Of a DNA stretch of 64,000 nucleotides, positions 12,860 to 26,300 are shown piece after piece. The notes under the pieces are model-generated. The model did no database searches. It was not told the origin of the DNA and saw nothing but the letters and a program-made list of their open reading frames with translations. The stretch is from NCBI GenBank assembly GCA_008973525.1, contig WACJ01000125.1, forward strand, positions 3,534,001-3,598,000, given 5' to 3'. The stretch is from Stenopsyche tienmushanensis. Lineage: Eukaryota > Arthropoda > Insecta > Trichoptera > Stenopsychidae. The translations under genes and the position numbers were made by a program. Position 1 is the first letter of the stretch; the number at the start of each line of letters is the position of its first letter.

Positions 12860-13535
12860 AGCTGTGCGCCTGGTCGTAGCGGAATCTTCAAATCGTCATG
12901 CAGTCTGACCGCTGAGGAAAGATTCATAATCATCATCATCATCATCAGTCTGTGTTCGTCCACCGTTGAACGCATGAGTCTTCGTCCCTCTCGATCCTCC
13001 GCTTTCCGAATCCAGCTTCATCCTGCTATTCTTTCGATGTCGTCAGTCTTACAGGGGTCTCAACTCCCAACACTTTTCTTCCCCATCGAGCGTCGTTTCT
13101 TCGACACATTTGTTTCCCCCATTGCCACTTAAGTGTGTCAATTCTTTCAGTAGCGTCTACTACTCGAGTTCTTCTTAGGACATCGTGGTTTCTGATTCTA
13201 TATTATAAAGACACTCCGAGCATAGATCTCTCTATGGCACGCTGGGAAAACTTTATTCTGTGTAAAATGCCTGATATTAGATTCCACGTCTTCGTGGGTT
13301 AACACTGGGATGATGCGTTGGTTAAATGCTGCCATCCCAGTGGTAATTCGTCTGTCAATTTCTGTTGAGAATTCTGTCGTCCTAGTTGTATTACTTGTCC
13401 CAGATAAGTGTATTCATTTTCAACCTCAATTTGTGTTCCCCCAATGGATATCGCCCCGAAGGTCTGAGAATTGTGACTATTTATCATGGCTTCGATTTTA
13501 TCCATGTTCATTTTCAGACAAATTTTTCTTGACAC
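12860..13535 (-). mobile_element. RTE-clade non-LTR retrotransposon, reverse transcriptase 3' end
   Basis: The minus strand from 13535 reads LKMNMDKIEAMINSH, then ENEYTYLGQVIQLGRQNSQQ, which is the EYVYLGQ..QLGR block typical of RTE reverse transcriptases. After a frameshift come DRRITTGMAAF, and farther on RAIERSMLGVSL, RIRNHDVLRRTRV and LKWQWGKQMCRRNDARWGRK. The copy ends in an ATG/ATC trinucleotide run near 12930, as such elements often do. Several frameshifts and a stop show it is dead and 5'-truncated. Confidence 0.85.
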
Positions 13536-13539
13536 TTCG

Positions 13540-16500
13540 TTTAGGTGTATTTTTTGACTGCCCAGGTTTTATTAAACCATAATCAAAAATTTTTCAGGGT
13601 ACAGACTTTGAATATGCTAGTAACGTGTGTCGTGCGTGCGTCGTGCATGTCCATGACTTCCCGTTTTAATCTCATCGATTCGATGTCAGATCTAGATGAG
13701 ATCCGAAAATTAAAAAAAATAAAGTAAATAGACAGGAAAAGTATTTCAATTTCGGTTTTGTTAAGTTATAAGTTATCTTTATGAGCGAATTTTTTGAGGA
13801 ATAAAACAGGAATGGTTCGATTCGGTCGTCGGTTCATTGGACGCAAGTTGGCATTCTCATCATCACGCTCTCCATGAATATTCTCCCCATCAAATTCCCA
13901 CATTTCCGCACTCCTCCCTCGCGATCACGTTTCGCCAATATGTTGTTCTCATTTTCAAGCTCCTCAGAGCCCTGTCCGCACTTTGCCGATTTTACAGGGT
14001 AATATTTCCGCCGATGGTTTCCACCGGGGGTTGGCTGCAATGTCAACTCAGGGACTTTCATATCAAAGATGAAACATTTGCACAGCTTTTAAAACAGCTC
14101 AATTGCATTTTTATGGTGAAAATGGCACAATTTTGTGCCATTTCCTGTCTATGCGGAGGCTTTGATGGTCCCCAAAACTAATAATTGAGAACTTTTTCCG
14201 CCATAGTTGAGTACACTTCTGGTATAAAATTGCAATAGTAAGATTTTGCATAACATTTACCTTTCAAATATTAATGCTATATTTGGAACCGAATACATGA
14301 ATTTAATATTACTTAAAAATGGTAATTTCCCTATATGAATACAATTTATGATTTAGCATATTGAAAGCTTAGATTCTATAGATTTTAAATAAGAGTTAAT
14401 AAGTAAGTACTTCACATATATAAAATACAAAACATTGAAATTATAAATAAATTATTAGAATAAATCATTCCCCATATTAAGCAATAGAAAATCACTACGT
14501 TAAAATTTTTTATCCGTAGATAATTCATCTATTATTGTCTAATATTTTATAAATAATTGGAATAACACTTGATTATATTAAATTTGTAAGTTTTAATGGT
14601 AAATAATACACAAAATCTATACATAATGCTATTTAATATATTGATCATTTTTCATCTTTCTAAGTCGATTTTTTATTTTTGATAAGCGTTCCCACGGAAA
14701 CAAAACGGACGACAGTCTTTAAATAGATTTTAATATTAATATACTCAATTTCCATATAAAACCTAAAATAATGTAAAGGTTATACACGATACAAGGTATG
14801 TTGTCATATAAGGAACGCGAATGTAAATATGTAAAAGAACGTCAAATAAATGCCTCGGCGGTGATAACGAATGTAAATTAGATCCGATCTTCTTGGTAGG
14901 ATTCAAGATGATTAAATCGCTTCAAAGCTAATGAAGCCATGGAATTCCTTAATAAGGAGTCAAAGTATAGTATGTGGGAGGCTTGGATTACTCATGCACC
15001 CTGTGGGAAAATCGAGCTTTGAGCTTTTAGAACTGGAGTTGTGCACTTTTAATCACCAGGCTATGAGCTTCCGTTTCAAACAATGAAACTTTTTAGTGTT
15101 TAAACAGCACTCGCGGCAGAATCCCGAAGGAATATAATCGAGAATTTTCCGCAAAAGATTGGCGAATCTCAACTGTCTTTTGTTGGAGTCTCGAACGTAC
15201 CATCTTCGCTATGAATGACAAACGTCCGCGATTATTAAGCACCTGGGAAAACTTCCGTTTGCCAGCTCAAAAATAGACGAACTAAAGTCTCTGTGTGGCC
15301 TTTGTTATAACCGTCATCTGAGTTTGTATGGCGAGATAAAAAATGTCGAGCTTTCATTAATAGAAATAATTCGACCCTATTAGTGTCGTGTGTTCGTGTA
15401 AGAATGGTAAAATCGAATGCACTGTCCATACGTAAGTGGATTTGGCTAGGTCGTGGTTGCTATCTCTTTTATGGTCCAACTCTATAAAAAATGCATCCAA
15501 GTAGCAGGTGCATCTCTGGTCCAGTTAAAAGCTTATTGCCATAGCGCCCCATCTGCCGGCGAGACGAGTTATTCAGAACGAGTCCAGGGACGCTTTTATT
15601 CGGTTTGTTATCTGCCAACCCTCTATGCACATCCTCTCCCAGAAGATATGTGGTGGAAAGGGTGGAAAAGTCGTTGTAATTCAAGAAATCGACATTTAAC
15701 TTAAGTCGTCTGTCATATTTCTCATTTATTATGTCAATTTAAATATTAAGAGGATCGAAAATATCATCGTTTTGATTGAATATCATTTTAGAAAAATGCT
15801 TTAAGGGGATTTTAATTTTTTTTCATTTTGTTCGCTATAAGACCGTGGAAACCAAGCAGGATGATAAAAGTGGTTGAGCGTGGATAAAAATCGTTCGTTA
15901 TAATTATATAATCATTTGAAATGAAAGGAACTTACATTCGCGAGATTACAAGCGAGTTGGCGGGAAGAATACATTTTCCCGTGGTCAAGGCTATGCTGTT
16001 GTTACTTCCTACTATTCCACATTCCCACTTTTTTAATGAGGCACTGGAAAAAGGAGAGGAACGCGATACATATCTGGAAAGACGGAAAGATAATTTTATT
16101 TGCATCTTCAATAAAAATACTTTTGAACTATAGATGCGTTTCCTGAACCGTGTCTCGATACAAACTTATTACTAAAATGGTCAGTATCAATTTTTTTTAA
16201 TTATTCTCGTTTTCTTAATACATATAACGTTAATATATTTTGATCTAATACACTGAAATAATTTTATTGATAAAAATCTATTTTTTATTATATCGTTTGT
16301 CTGTCGTTTGTGTTGTCGTTTTCTTTTATGGAGCAATTAAAAAAAAAACTATTTGACAGGCTTAACATTTGGGAACATTAATTTTGTAAATAAGAGTACC
16401 GCACCAGACTGAATAGAAAGCATTAGCTATATCGAATAGTAGCGGATTGGTATTTCTTTTTATATTGAAACATTTCAAGAATTTTTTCAAGAAACGGCGC

Positions 16501-18534
16501 AATCCGTATTAATAGTCCCGGCTCACGAGCCGGCTACGATGAACAACGGAACACGTTTATGATTTAATTTGCTCGATGATAGAGGTCGAAATGAGGAAGG
16601 CGCTGTAGGTGATCAATAATGTGTCGAACAATTGGCACAACGTATTTATTCAATTAACTACCAATCCTCCCCCATGGGAGTCCAGAAGCGATGAGAGAAT
16701 CCCCCACCCCGCGGAGATCTTGCTCCGTCGGGGTGAGATCGAAGGGTTGATCGTCCGAGGAGATCCTTCTTCATCAAGGTCTGATAGTCGATGACTCCCC
16801 CATACTCGTACTTGTACTGGGCGCATTTTCTTCCCAACTTAATGTCTTCAGTTGCGTCGCAAAATCCTGGAATTTGCTTTGGTAGTCATTTTGATAATTG
16901 AGCTTAATTACTCGATTTGATCACCGCCAAGTCGCTTTTTGAAAAGTATCACTACTCCTTTATATAAATCTTTTCTTGGAAATAGAAAATCTGAAACTAA
17001 TAGGCTTGCAATTTTCCCAGGATTTCCTTTCACGTTAGAATTTATTACAATAATGGATGTTGCGCATTTATCAGATTTTGATTTAGCGTGTGTCTTCTAT
17101 GGATGCGCTCTTAAGAGCCTGTGATTCTTTCAATAAACCTAGCTAATTAAGATTAAGATTTTAAATTGATATTTTTCAATAGATACAACACTTTATAATA
17201 GGGTTTAATGTATGTAAAAACGCTGGCATCCATTTTTGAGATTTTAAAATAAAAGCCATTGGATTTAAAAAATAAAACTTAACGAATGGCAAGATCTATA
17301 AATATATACCCAAGAGGAGACAAAATGAATAATCATGTATCACAAGCCGGTCCGTTGCTTTCGATTTCCAGGCGCATTTACAAAACTTCACCTTTTCGGA
17401 GGGTAATCCATCTCCTCATCAGGGGTGCTGGGACAAGGGATAGATTTTCCGAAGCCTCATCTCTACGAGGCGTGTCTCCGCTATCGGATTTTTTCCAATT
17501 ACATAAATATATACTGTGATTCATTCCTGTTCAATTGGATCCTGGAGGGCCTTATATTCAATTTTTCCTAAAAAAAAAATGTTATTCCAAAGCGGAACAT
17601 CTTAATCCTAATGTGAAATATTGCGCATTTTATTTCTCTGGGAATTCAATAATCTAGAGATTGAATTTTTAGCACAGGAATTGAAAAATCATTTTTTAAC
17701 ACTATATTTGTGTCTAGTTAATATGGAGATGTGGTCGAGGATCATATTAGCGGATCATTTTAACCTGTTGACTAATGAATTCAATATATGGTATTTTATA
17801 CTCTGATACTTTGTGTACTTAATGAGTAATTAAAAAAATTCGAATTATAATATATTGAGAACATTCCATCCAGGATAAATGCTTCATTAAATCATCATTT
17901 TGCTCATCAAAATTAAGAAAAAAGATTGCGATAATCAAAGAAATTGCATATATCATATGTTAAACATTTCAATCAAAATATATAATATTATATCTTTAAT
18001 TTCTGATTTTTTTCTCTAAGCTCTTTTATTTGAATTTTATGTGTGTTCATATGAGATTTTCAGTTTTATTCTTTCATCATCCCTAAATGCCATTGTTACC
18101 GCCCTATATCGAACTTTCTGGTTAGCCTTAATGTCTTTTTTTTGCCATGAGGGAACCATTCAAGTCCCTTTATGAGGGGAAGTTACTTCTAAATTATATG
18201 GAGGCTTCCGCAAAAGTTCGTATTTAAAAATACGTTTTAATTTAAGGTGCCCCGCATTTTGGCCGGAGAAAAAATCATGTCCGTTTTAATGCTTAATTCC
18301 GCACAATGGCTCGTGCTTAATTTAAAATGTTACGAATTGCATTCCTTGTCAAGTGGCTGCAATTGCGTACAACTGGAATAGGTTCTTTTCACAATGCATG
18401 CACCTAAAGCTCTTTTCCAACAATGGATCTGTTGCGACCTTTTTAACCAGATTGTTGCACATTTTGCGATGGAAAGTTCATATGCACTTTTAAGAACTCG
18501 AGTTTTAAACCGCGATCATTATCACTAGGGTTCT
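13540..18534. other. Gene-free stretch
   Basis: No exon chain is found on either strand. Short dispersed motifs occur at 14687, 16136 and 16303 (see findings). Small GC-richer islands at 15530-15600 and 16660-16800 are not identified. Confidence 0.5.
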
Positions 18535-18960
18535 TCCTTTGTACCGAAAAAAAAACCTATTATATAAAACATGGACTAAATTCGATGAAATATACTGTGG
18601 AAGATATGAACTCCCCATACATCCATATATAAGAGTTAATCTCTCTTTGTTAGTATGCAATGCGCTGCCATATCGTTTCTCAGATTGCAATAAACTTCGT
18701 CCACTTATTGCTAAAAATTGTGCGAGTAACATAGGCATAGTCTAATATACAAAAATAAATTTTTGTTTGTTTGTATTTAATGCACTGCCATATCGTTCAT
18801 TAGATTGCGATAAAACTTTGCCAACTTATTGTTTGCACTTACGGAAGTAATATAAGTATAGTACAACTAACTTACACTAGATCTTATATATAAAAATCAA
18901 TGTTTGTATTTTTGTTCGTATTTATAATAGAACCAATAAAATAAAATAAACGTCATTTAT
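18535..18960 (+). repeat. Dispersed repeat in two tandem copies
   Basis: The segments GCGCTGCCATATCGTTTCTC..TAACATAGGCATAGT (about 18660-18741) and GCACTGCCATATCGTTCATT..ATATAAGTATAGTA (about 18782-18865) are related. A third copy is at 26455-26565. They may be ends of a Helitron-like element, but the class is not certain. Confidence 0.5.
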
Positions 18961-19343
18961 ACTTTTCCTTTGTATATCATTCAATTTCAATAAATACATT
19001 CATTATCGGAAAGAAAATAAATTTCATTCTTTCTATAATATTTTTGATCGATTGATATTTTTTACCATTTTTTATATTATTTAAAAAAATGTTTTTAGCA
19101 ATTCCTTTTATGGGACCGCTGCCTATCATTTTGATATGTTTTTTCATTTTTTTTTTTTACTCTATATAGAAATAAAAAATGCGTGTTTCCTGAACCATGT
19201 CTCGATACAAACTGACTATAGAAGATTTACGTCTCATTTTATATTATTTATGGCTCTTCTTATAAATTGTGCTATCGTAATAAAATGTTGAAATCCTGCT
19301 TCTATTTTATAGATTTTGCATTTGAAGTACTTCAGTCTCTTAT

Positions 19344-19376
19344 TTTGGATATATCAGGTCAGTCCATAAGTTTGTG
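19344..19376 (+). repeat. Solitary mariner-like terminal repeat
   Basis: TATATCAGGTCAGTCCATAA, then GTTTGTGCGCATT, resembles a mariner end and has a TA beside it. No transposase or partner end is found close by. Confidence 0.3.
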
Positions 19377-19380
19377 CGCA

Positions 19381-21820
19381 TTCATCCCGGAACGAAAACT
19401 GCACCGAACCGAAACAAATATCCGGAACGCCACCGAAACCGTAACCAAAATTAAAAGATAAATAAATATGGATCTTACTTCCATGTTCACTTCCATTTCC
19501 AGATCATTCATATCTAATAACAGAAATGATTGTAAGAAAACGAAGTATATTATCAAGAAATTCTCAGCTAATATTGTAATTGGATATCGGTATCGAATAT
19601 ATTATAATATGCAAATTGTGCACAATTGGAAAGCCATATAAGGACAGGTATGCAAGAACGCCATCCATCTGGCTCCTGTAATGTTATAGCAAATTAGTGG
19701 ATTTGCCGAGTTCTGGAATCTGTTAATTTATATGCGATATATGTCACCGAATTTCCAAAATACACATACCTGTGATGTTTGCCAGACAGAAACGGGAAAT
19801 AATTGTAGCAATTTATTACGCAATAATAGCAATCCGGGAAGACAAGTACACGACTCCAGCGGAAAATGAGATATAAAAAAAGGACAAAGCACTCAAATTA
19901 ATTGCGAATTGCGAGCAAATTAATCCTTCAAATTTCGTGACGCCTAATGATCTTCATATTCGGCCAGATTGAATTAAATGAAATTTTGTTTGTGGCAGAT
20001 GAATAGACTCAGTTTATTCGTAATTCATGGATAATTAACCAATTGCAATAACAGTGCTAACTGATTGTCTGGATTAATTTTGCCACAGCTGTAGAATATT
20101 GCGCTTAATCATCATTGTGTGAACAATTGATTTATTAGAATATTTTGCGCCAATGTCTAGATTGCTCAATTCGGTTTAAATGGGCTCTGGGATATAAATT
20201 TGTCAGATTGGAAAAAAAATCACTTGGTTGATTTATTACTCTTTATAAAATATGGCTGCTATATGAGATTAATCCTGTGATTATAATTAAACGCATTAAT
20301 TTGCATTAAAATAGAGTACATCAAGATAGGTTTTATAGATCAGATCCTTGACTCGTATTATAAAGGCTCAGATTTAAATCCTAATTGTGGAAAAAAGTGT
20401 TGACAAGAGAGAAAAAATATCCTAGATGTTAAGGGTAAGGTTCAAAGAAGCGAATATGTGGAAGGAATACCTTTATGATTCATGATCTTGTAAATAGAAT
20501 CAAGTGAATGAATAGAAGGAATTAAGGAATGAAGACTTTCACCATAATAATAAATTTCATTAAAATAACCAAATGTTCTTCAAATAATAGATTGAAAAGG
20601 AAAATAACATATATTATATTATAAAATAGGTGTTCAATGTCCACATCTTTTTATGTCTTTATAATTTTTCACTTCTGATAGTAAAAAAGGAATGCATAAA
20701 ATTAACTGTAACGTGGAAAGAAATCCTGGGAAAACTAAAATCGTAAACGTGTTCCGTCGTTCATCGCAGCCGACTCGTTGGTCGGGACCATTATTACGGA
20801 TTGCGCTGCAATCGATCTTGATCAATCATGCATCGCAGCGAGATGCTCTCAATCGCGGGTTTGCGTGCAAACAATGCGGTCTTCAAACGATCGGTGCTCG
20901 CAACACTTCTTTTCTTTTCTTGGAGAAATTCTCTTGCTTTTTTTTAATATAAAAAAATTCGATAGAATTTTATATTATTAAAATGATTTAAAATTAGACA
21001 TTTGAAATATTTTCGTGTATTATTTTTATTTCCAAATTTTAATTGTAATTTGCTGCCAAAATATTGACACAAAATTCCCCCCGGCTAAAGTTTTACGAAT
21101 TATTTTCAGGTCAACTGAAAATGTCCGTCTATAAAACGATTTACAAGCCCTCAGGGACAATCTTTTGATGAAGCCATTAGACAAATGTCATCCACAAAAA
21201 AAGTTTCAACTCGCTATTATCCGAACTGAATAAATTTTTCATCTCGTGACTTTTTGGGACGCGGCTTTATAAGCTCACTCAGTTCCGCGACAGCATATCG
21301 CGATGAATTAGAGTAAATATTTTTAATATTAACGTTGCTGCCGTTTCAAAGAACCAGTTTTGGACACATGCTTGAGAGCATATTTATTGAAAGTTTTTTC
21401 TCAAGTCACATGCCACCACGCGATAGTTCACAAAGGTCCCCGAAGAGCACCAAAGGCCGAAGAACACAATGCACTTTTGTGAATCGGAGATAGACGTGCT
21501 CTATTGAGCACCAGAGAGACTGGTGTGCCCCTTCGAGCCGAACTTATTGTCCTCTGTATAAAGAAAAGTCTACCAAACATAAAGGGGCTTGAAAAGCTTC
21601 GACATTCAATGTCTGAAAGTGTATTGATCGAAAAAAAGAGGAAACGCAACGAGAGTCAAGTCGTCTTGTTAAAATCTTTATAATAAATAGGACTAAAATA
21701 AATCGACGTGCAATTAAACAGCAACATGAATTACTTCAATCGTATCATCAATAATTTAATAAAGAAACCATAAATACAAGAGAAAATGATTATTATCTAT
21801 CACATCATCACACAATATAC
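19381..21820. other. Gene-free stretch
   Basis: Mostly AT-rich. Open frames at 20692-20952 and 21649-21428 are of mixed composition without recognisable domains. Confidence 0.5.
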
Positions 21821-21824
21821 AAAT

Positions 21825-21900
21825 AAATCCAGTGGTGTCAGATCTGGAGACCGTGTGAGCTACGAAATAGGGCACGTCCCCAAGTAAAGAAATCCAATGG
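21825..21900 (-). repeat. 65-bp unit derived from a mariner/Tc1 transposase (about 1.2 copies)
   Basis: On the minus strand the unit translates to GTCPIS*LTRSPDLTPL, a decayed form of the conserved PPRSPDLTPLDF block of a mariner-like transposase family. The unit begins AAATCC at 21825 and restarts at 21890. Confidence 0.7.
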
Positions 21901-22084
21901 TATAAAAAGTATTTTCTTAATCGTAACCCTGCCAAACTGGTTCCCCTTCAAGTTTAACAACGTATTTTATGATTTATATAACATGTAGCATTTCGCCGAA
22001 AAGGCTAGACTTTAGAGAAATTTTTAAAACTAAATTAAGTTCAAAATAGTTTTTTGTTAGAATTTGGAAGTTGACATTTCTTAT

Positions 22085-22765
22085 TCGTCTGCACGTTTTA
22101 CTTGACTTTGGAAGCTGAGAAGTAATTTTTTATCATGGGAACCTGACTGGAGTCATAAGCTGGTGCAAATGGCAAAAAGCTATCGCTTTGAAAAATATCT
22201 AAAGCATGAAGATCTGACTCCGTTTCTTGACCAAGAGATAAAACAGCATCTCTTACCAATTTATAAAGATTTGTCTTGATTTGGTTTGTTGAGGTAGAAC
22301 CGTAAAAGTCTTTGTAAGACAAAAGCAGTTTGAAGAAGATTTGTTATATGCACCTGAAATCGTTGGTTGATCGATAAGTCACTAAAATTGATAGTTTTAT
22401 CGCATTGAAACTTGCATGTCAAAATGTTCGCCAGTTGTAGCTTAAAAAGTTGTTGATCGATCTGACTGAAATTTTGGGATTTTTCTCACTATGATATTAT
22501 CTAGATAACAAAGCTAAAGTTTTAAGATTTTCGCGTAAAATTTTTGGGGTAAAAATTGTCAAGAAAATGGTAAAAAATATGAAAGTTTAACTAAAAAGTC
22601 TACTAAAATATTAATTTTATACATTTTTTAAATTTTTATAGCTTAGTTGACTTCCTACACATATTAAAAATCAAAAAATATTTCCATTTTCGATTTCAGT
22701 TTAACAGGAAACCTTCGACAAGTGGCGACTCGTTTTCGAGCGTCTAAAGGGATTGCCTCCCTTAA
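22085..22765 (+). mobile_element. Internally deleted Kolobok/Mutator-like transposon
   Basis: WEPDWSHKLVQMAKSYRFEK, then IKQHLLPIYKDLS, is followed directly by the 3' non-coding part shared with the 61002 copy (GTAGAACCGTAA.. and TGTTCGCCAGTTGTAGCTTA). The transposase core is therefore deleted. The right end is CCTCCCTTAA at 22755-22765; the left end is not clear. Confidence 0.68.
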
Positions 22766-22819
22766 TAGGCCTATTCTTAATATTTAGCCATTACCTTATG
22801 CCTTATTTTATAATTAAAT

Positions 22820-23119
22820 ATGATTCCTTTGAAAGCGTCATTTACCGCTGTAAAACAGAGTTGGCAACCCCAGAAATTAAAAAAAGGTGCCGAATTAAAG
22901 TGTGGTCACTGCAATAATCGGCATACTAGTCATCATATACAAGACCAACGCTTCATTGTAGACCGGGCTTTGCGGTATGCCACGGAATTTGTGACAAAAC
23001 GTCAGTCTGTCCTGGAAGATAAAATATTGCGGAGTACTGCGCTAAAAGAGAGATTTGAGAAAGGAAATATAACCAAGATACATTTAATATTAATCATAGT
23101 AATATTTAACAATGGATAA
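22820..23119 (+). other. Unrecognised 99-codon open frame
   Basis: The frame starts MIPLKASFTAVKQSW and includes CGHCNNRHTSHHIQDQRFIV, a possible partial zinc-binding pattern, and LRSTALKERFEKGN. It is more balanced in composition than its surroundings and lies about 230 bp before gene A exon 1, right after a transposon end. It could be a transposon fragment or an exon of another gene. Function unknown. Confidence 0.3.
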
Positions 23120-23352
23120 TAATTACATATTTTTATGAGATATCGGATTTGCGACATCTATTGAAATAACTCATAACAATACACTAGTTTGTTGTTCGTC
23201 ATTTAGATAAGACATGAGTACCGTGATGATAACAAATGGCTTATCAATGCTCGTTGTTTTTGAATATTTTTCGTCACATTCTAGCATATCGCCTAAAACA
23301 GTAAACGTCGTGTGTTGTGTTGATTAATTAGTTGGAATAATTTGTTTTGGTG

Positions 23353-26300
23353 ATGGACGTCAAGAAGATTGTTTCGGAGCTAAGATGTGTCACAAAACTG
23401 CCCAACGACAGGCTTTTATTTGAAGCAATTTTCCAAAAAAAGGTAAGTCATCAATGTTAGAATCCGAACGTAACATATTCCTTATTGGATATAGGTTATG
23501 CCTATAATAAACGTTCCTCATGCGATGGATTTCTATTGTCTTCCACGCGAATAGAATAGAATATTTGAATAGGAATTTTAGGTTAGAGAGGATCAGAGTT
23601 AATTTAGCAAAATTAAAAATATTTTAATTATTATTGCAAATCCAGTGATGCACAGGTGACCTAAATGAATTTTATTAATCGCCTCAGTAATAACTTTTTT
23701 AGATTTAGGAAATCAGGCATATCCTGGGTTGAGACTATTGATCACAAATATTAATTCTTTCGATCACCAAAATTTGTTGGTACAGAGTTACTTTTTCCAC
23801 AATTTGGATTTGTACCAGATAAATAACTATTACCATTTATGAGATTCTTGCCAACCATTTTTACATGGTTTTTGATAGCCTCGAATATGTTTTAAAAATA
23901 TGATAGCCATGAAAACATATTTTAAATAAATTACAAAAAGATTGCTTGTGACCTCCAAATCATTTATGAAGTTTATAGCTTAAGATAAAAAGAGTCATAT
24001 ATTTGCACAAAGATATGGATTATGTCAGTTTGTCAAACAAATTCCTAGCCGGATAAGATATTTTTTGAGCAAACCAAATAATTCCAAGAAGAGATGCGTG
24101 GGTATTTAACATTTTTTACGTCAATTAATTTTTTTGTAAAATGAATCCGTCTATTACGACAATGCTCTTTAACAAATAACCTGCTTTTGGCTTCTAGAAA
24201 TTATAGGGAATATTTAAATCGAGACTTTTTAATTTTAAAACTGGCTTTGAGAACAATGAAATATACCGGGGGCTAAAAACGTTATAGTATTCTTAAAGTT
24301 CATATAAAATGGCTATTGATAAATTTGAGACGCAGGGCGAGAATCCTAGAGCCATAAAGCCTAGGGATTCACAGCATTTCATATGAATGCTAGAAAGTTG
24401 GAAGTTGGAAAGCATCAGCATCAAAGCATCAAAAAAAGTAGGTCAGATGGTGATAAATAGTAGCCTGTCTTGTTCAATACAAGCGATTTGCTCGTCTTGT
24501 GCACGCACGATCTCAGTGGGAAGAACACATCTTCTTGCGGCCAAGACTCTTGGTCGACTCTTCTTCGTATTTTCAGTGCGTTTGCATATGAGAATAGAAT
24601 GGAGCCACTGCCAATCTGATGAGTTATCTATATTATTATTTAAATACTTTAATGGGACTTGCCTTGCCTATGTTGCAAAATGTAATACCCCTCGTGAAAT
24701 TATTATGTTTGGATGAATTTATATATTATACAATGCCTTTATTTTATAAATTAATAAATTTGCAATATTTCAGATGCATGTTGTGCGTCTCTTATTGGAA
24801 TATGATAAATCTATTGTCAACTGTATCGGCTTCGATGGGATGACCCCACTTGGTTACGCATCGTCAAAATCAGAATTTGATCTCTGTTTGATCCTATTAG
24901 AATGTGGTAAAATTATTATTCTGATACTAATTTAAATTATTTATCATTTTTAATGACTAATTACTACTATGCTTAGGTGGGGAGATCAATGGAGTGGATG
25001 GTAACGGTTGGACACCTTTGCATCATGCAGCTAGTGAGGGTCATACCAATATCGTTCAACTTTTATTAGATCATGGGGCTGAGCCTAATTGTATAACTTT
25101 GCCGCGTAAATTCACACCATTACATCTTGCCACGTTGAATAATAAAATTCATGTGGTATGCTTTTGAACAAAATAAATCATAATCATTAACGATAAGCTT
25201 TTGTTCATCGAAGGGGATGTTTCCGTTTATCGTGCTGGGATTTGAGATATAATTGAGTTTGCGGGTATTCCCTCATTTTACTATAGAAAATAAGCTTTTA
25301 GCTATTAGAGCACGTGGGTGACAAGTTGACGTTATCTGGGTGAGCCGAAGTGGGAGCCTCTATCAAACATTTCATTGTATAACGCAAAAAACGGAATATC
25401 CCCTTTGTTGAATCACGCAATAATTTGTTAGTATCTATGAAAATAAAATATTTCAGATTCATTGCTTAAAATCTTACGAGGTGAGGATCAACAAACGGGA
25501 TTTTAAAGGAAGAACTGTTCTTCATATGGCGATAGAAGAAAGCTTGGACAATGAATATTACCGACTTTTTATACACATGGGCGTAAATGTAAATTTAAAA
25601 AATAAACTAAAAGACACTCCGCTAATCCATGCTATTAAATTTAATAATGTTGAAGCAATCCGGGAGCTAATCAAAGGAGGTAATATTTCTAGGTGAAATG
25701 TTATACTGTATTATGAACAATTGGGCTATATTTAAAATTTATTTGACATTCAGGAGCTGATGTCAATAAACGGGATAAAAGAAAGATGACTCCATTATAT
25801 ATAGCTACGGAATATGGCCATTATAAAACGATGGAAGTCTTAATTAAGTACGGAGAAGGGATCATAAGCAAATGTTTAGATGACGTACTGCATCTTTGTC
25901 CGACTGCTTTGCATCTAGCAATTTTTAAGGAGTACAACGAGAAAATTGTATTTAATATTGTTGCACGGAGTTTCTAATAAATTATCAGATTAACAAATAA
26001 ATCAATTTATTTTGCAGTTGTCTTTATTGATATCGAACAAGGAAGGTCTTGAAGAGAGAAATTCAAATGGTCAAACACCATTAATGCTCGCAACCCGATT
26101 GAACAACCCCATAGCGGCTTATTTACTGGTCGTAGCAGGAGCAGATCGTCTCGCTGAAGATTTTCGGAGTATGTTTTTGAATAAATATGCAATAAATTTT
26201 AAAGATGTACTTAATTAAGAATATTTTACTTAGACAATGATCCAGTAAGAATAGCTGGAATGACCAAAAATTGGACTCTCATGGCTGCACTATTTGGGAT

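Noticed and set aside
24387..24843. Open frames as an extra gene A exon
   Set aside because: They read through the intron 1 acceptor at 24773 in the wrong frame; only 24774-24906 fits the ankyrin pattern.
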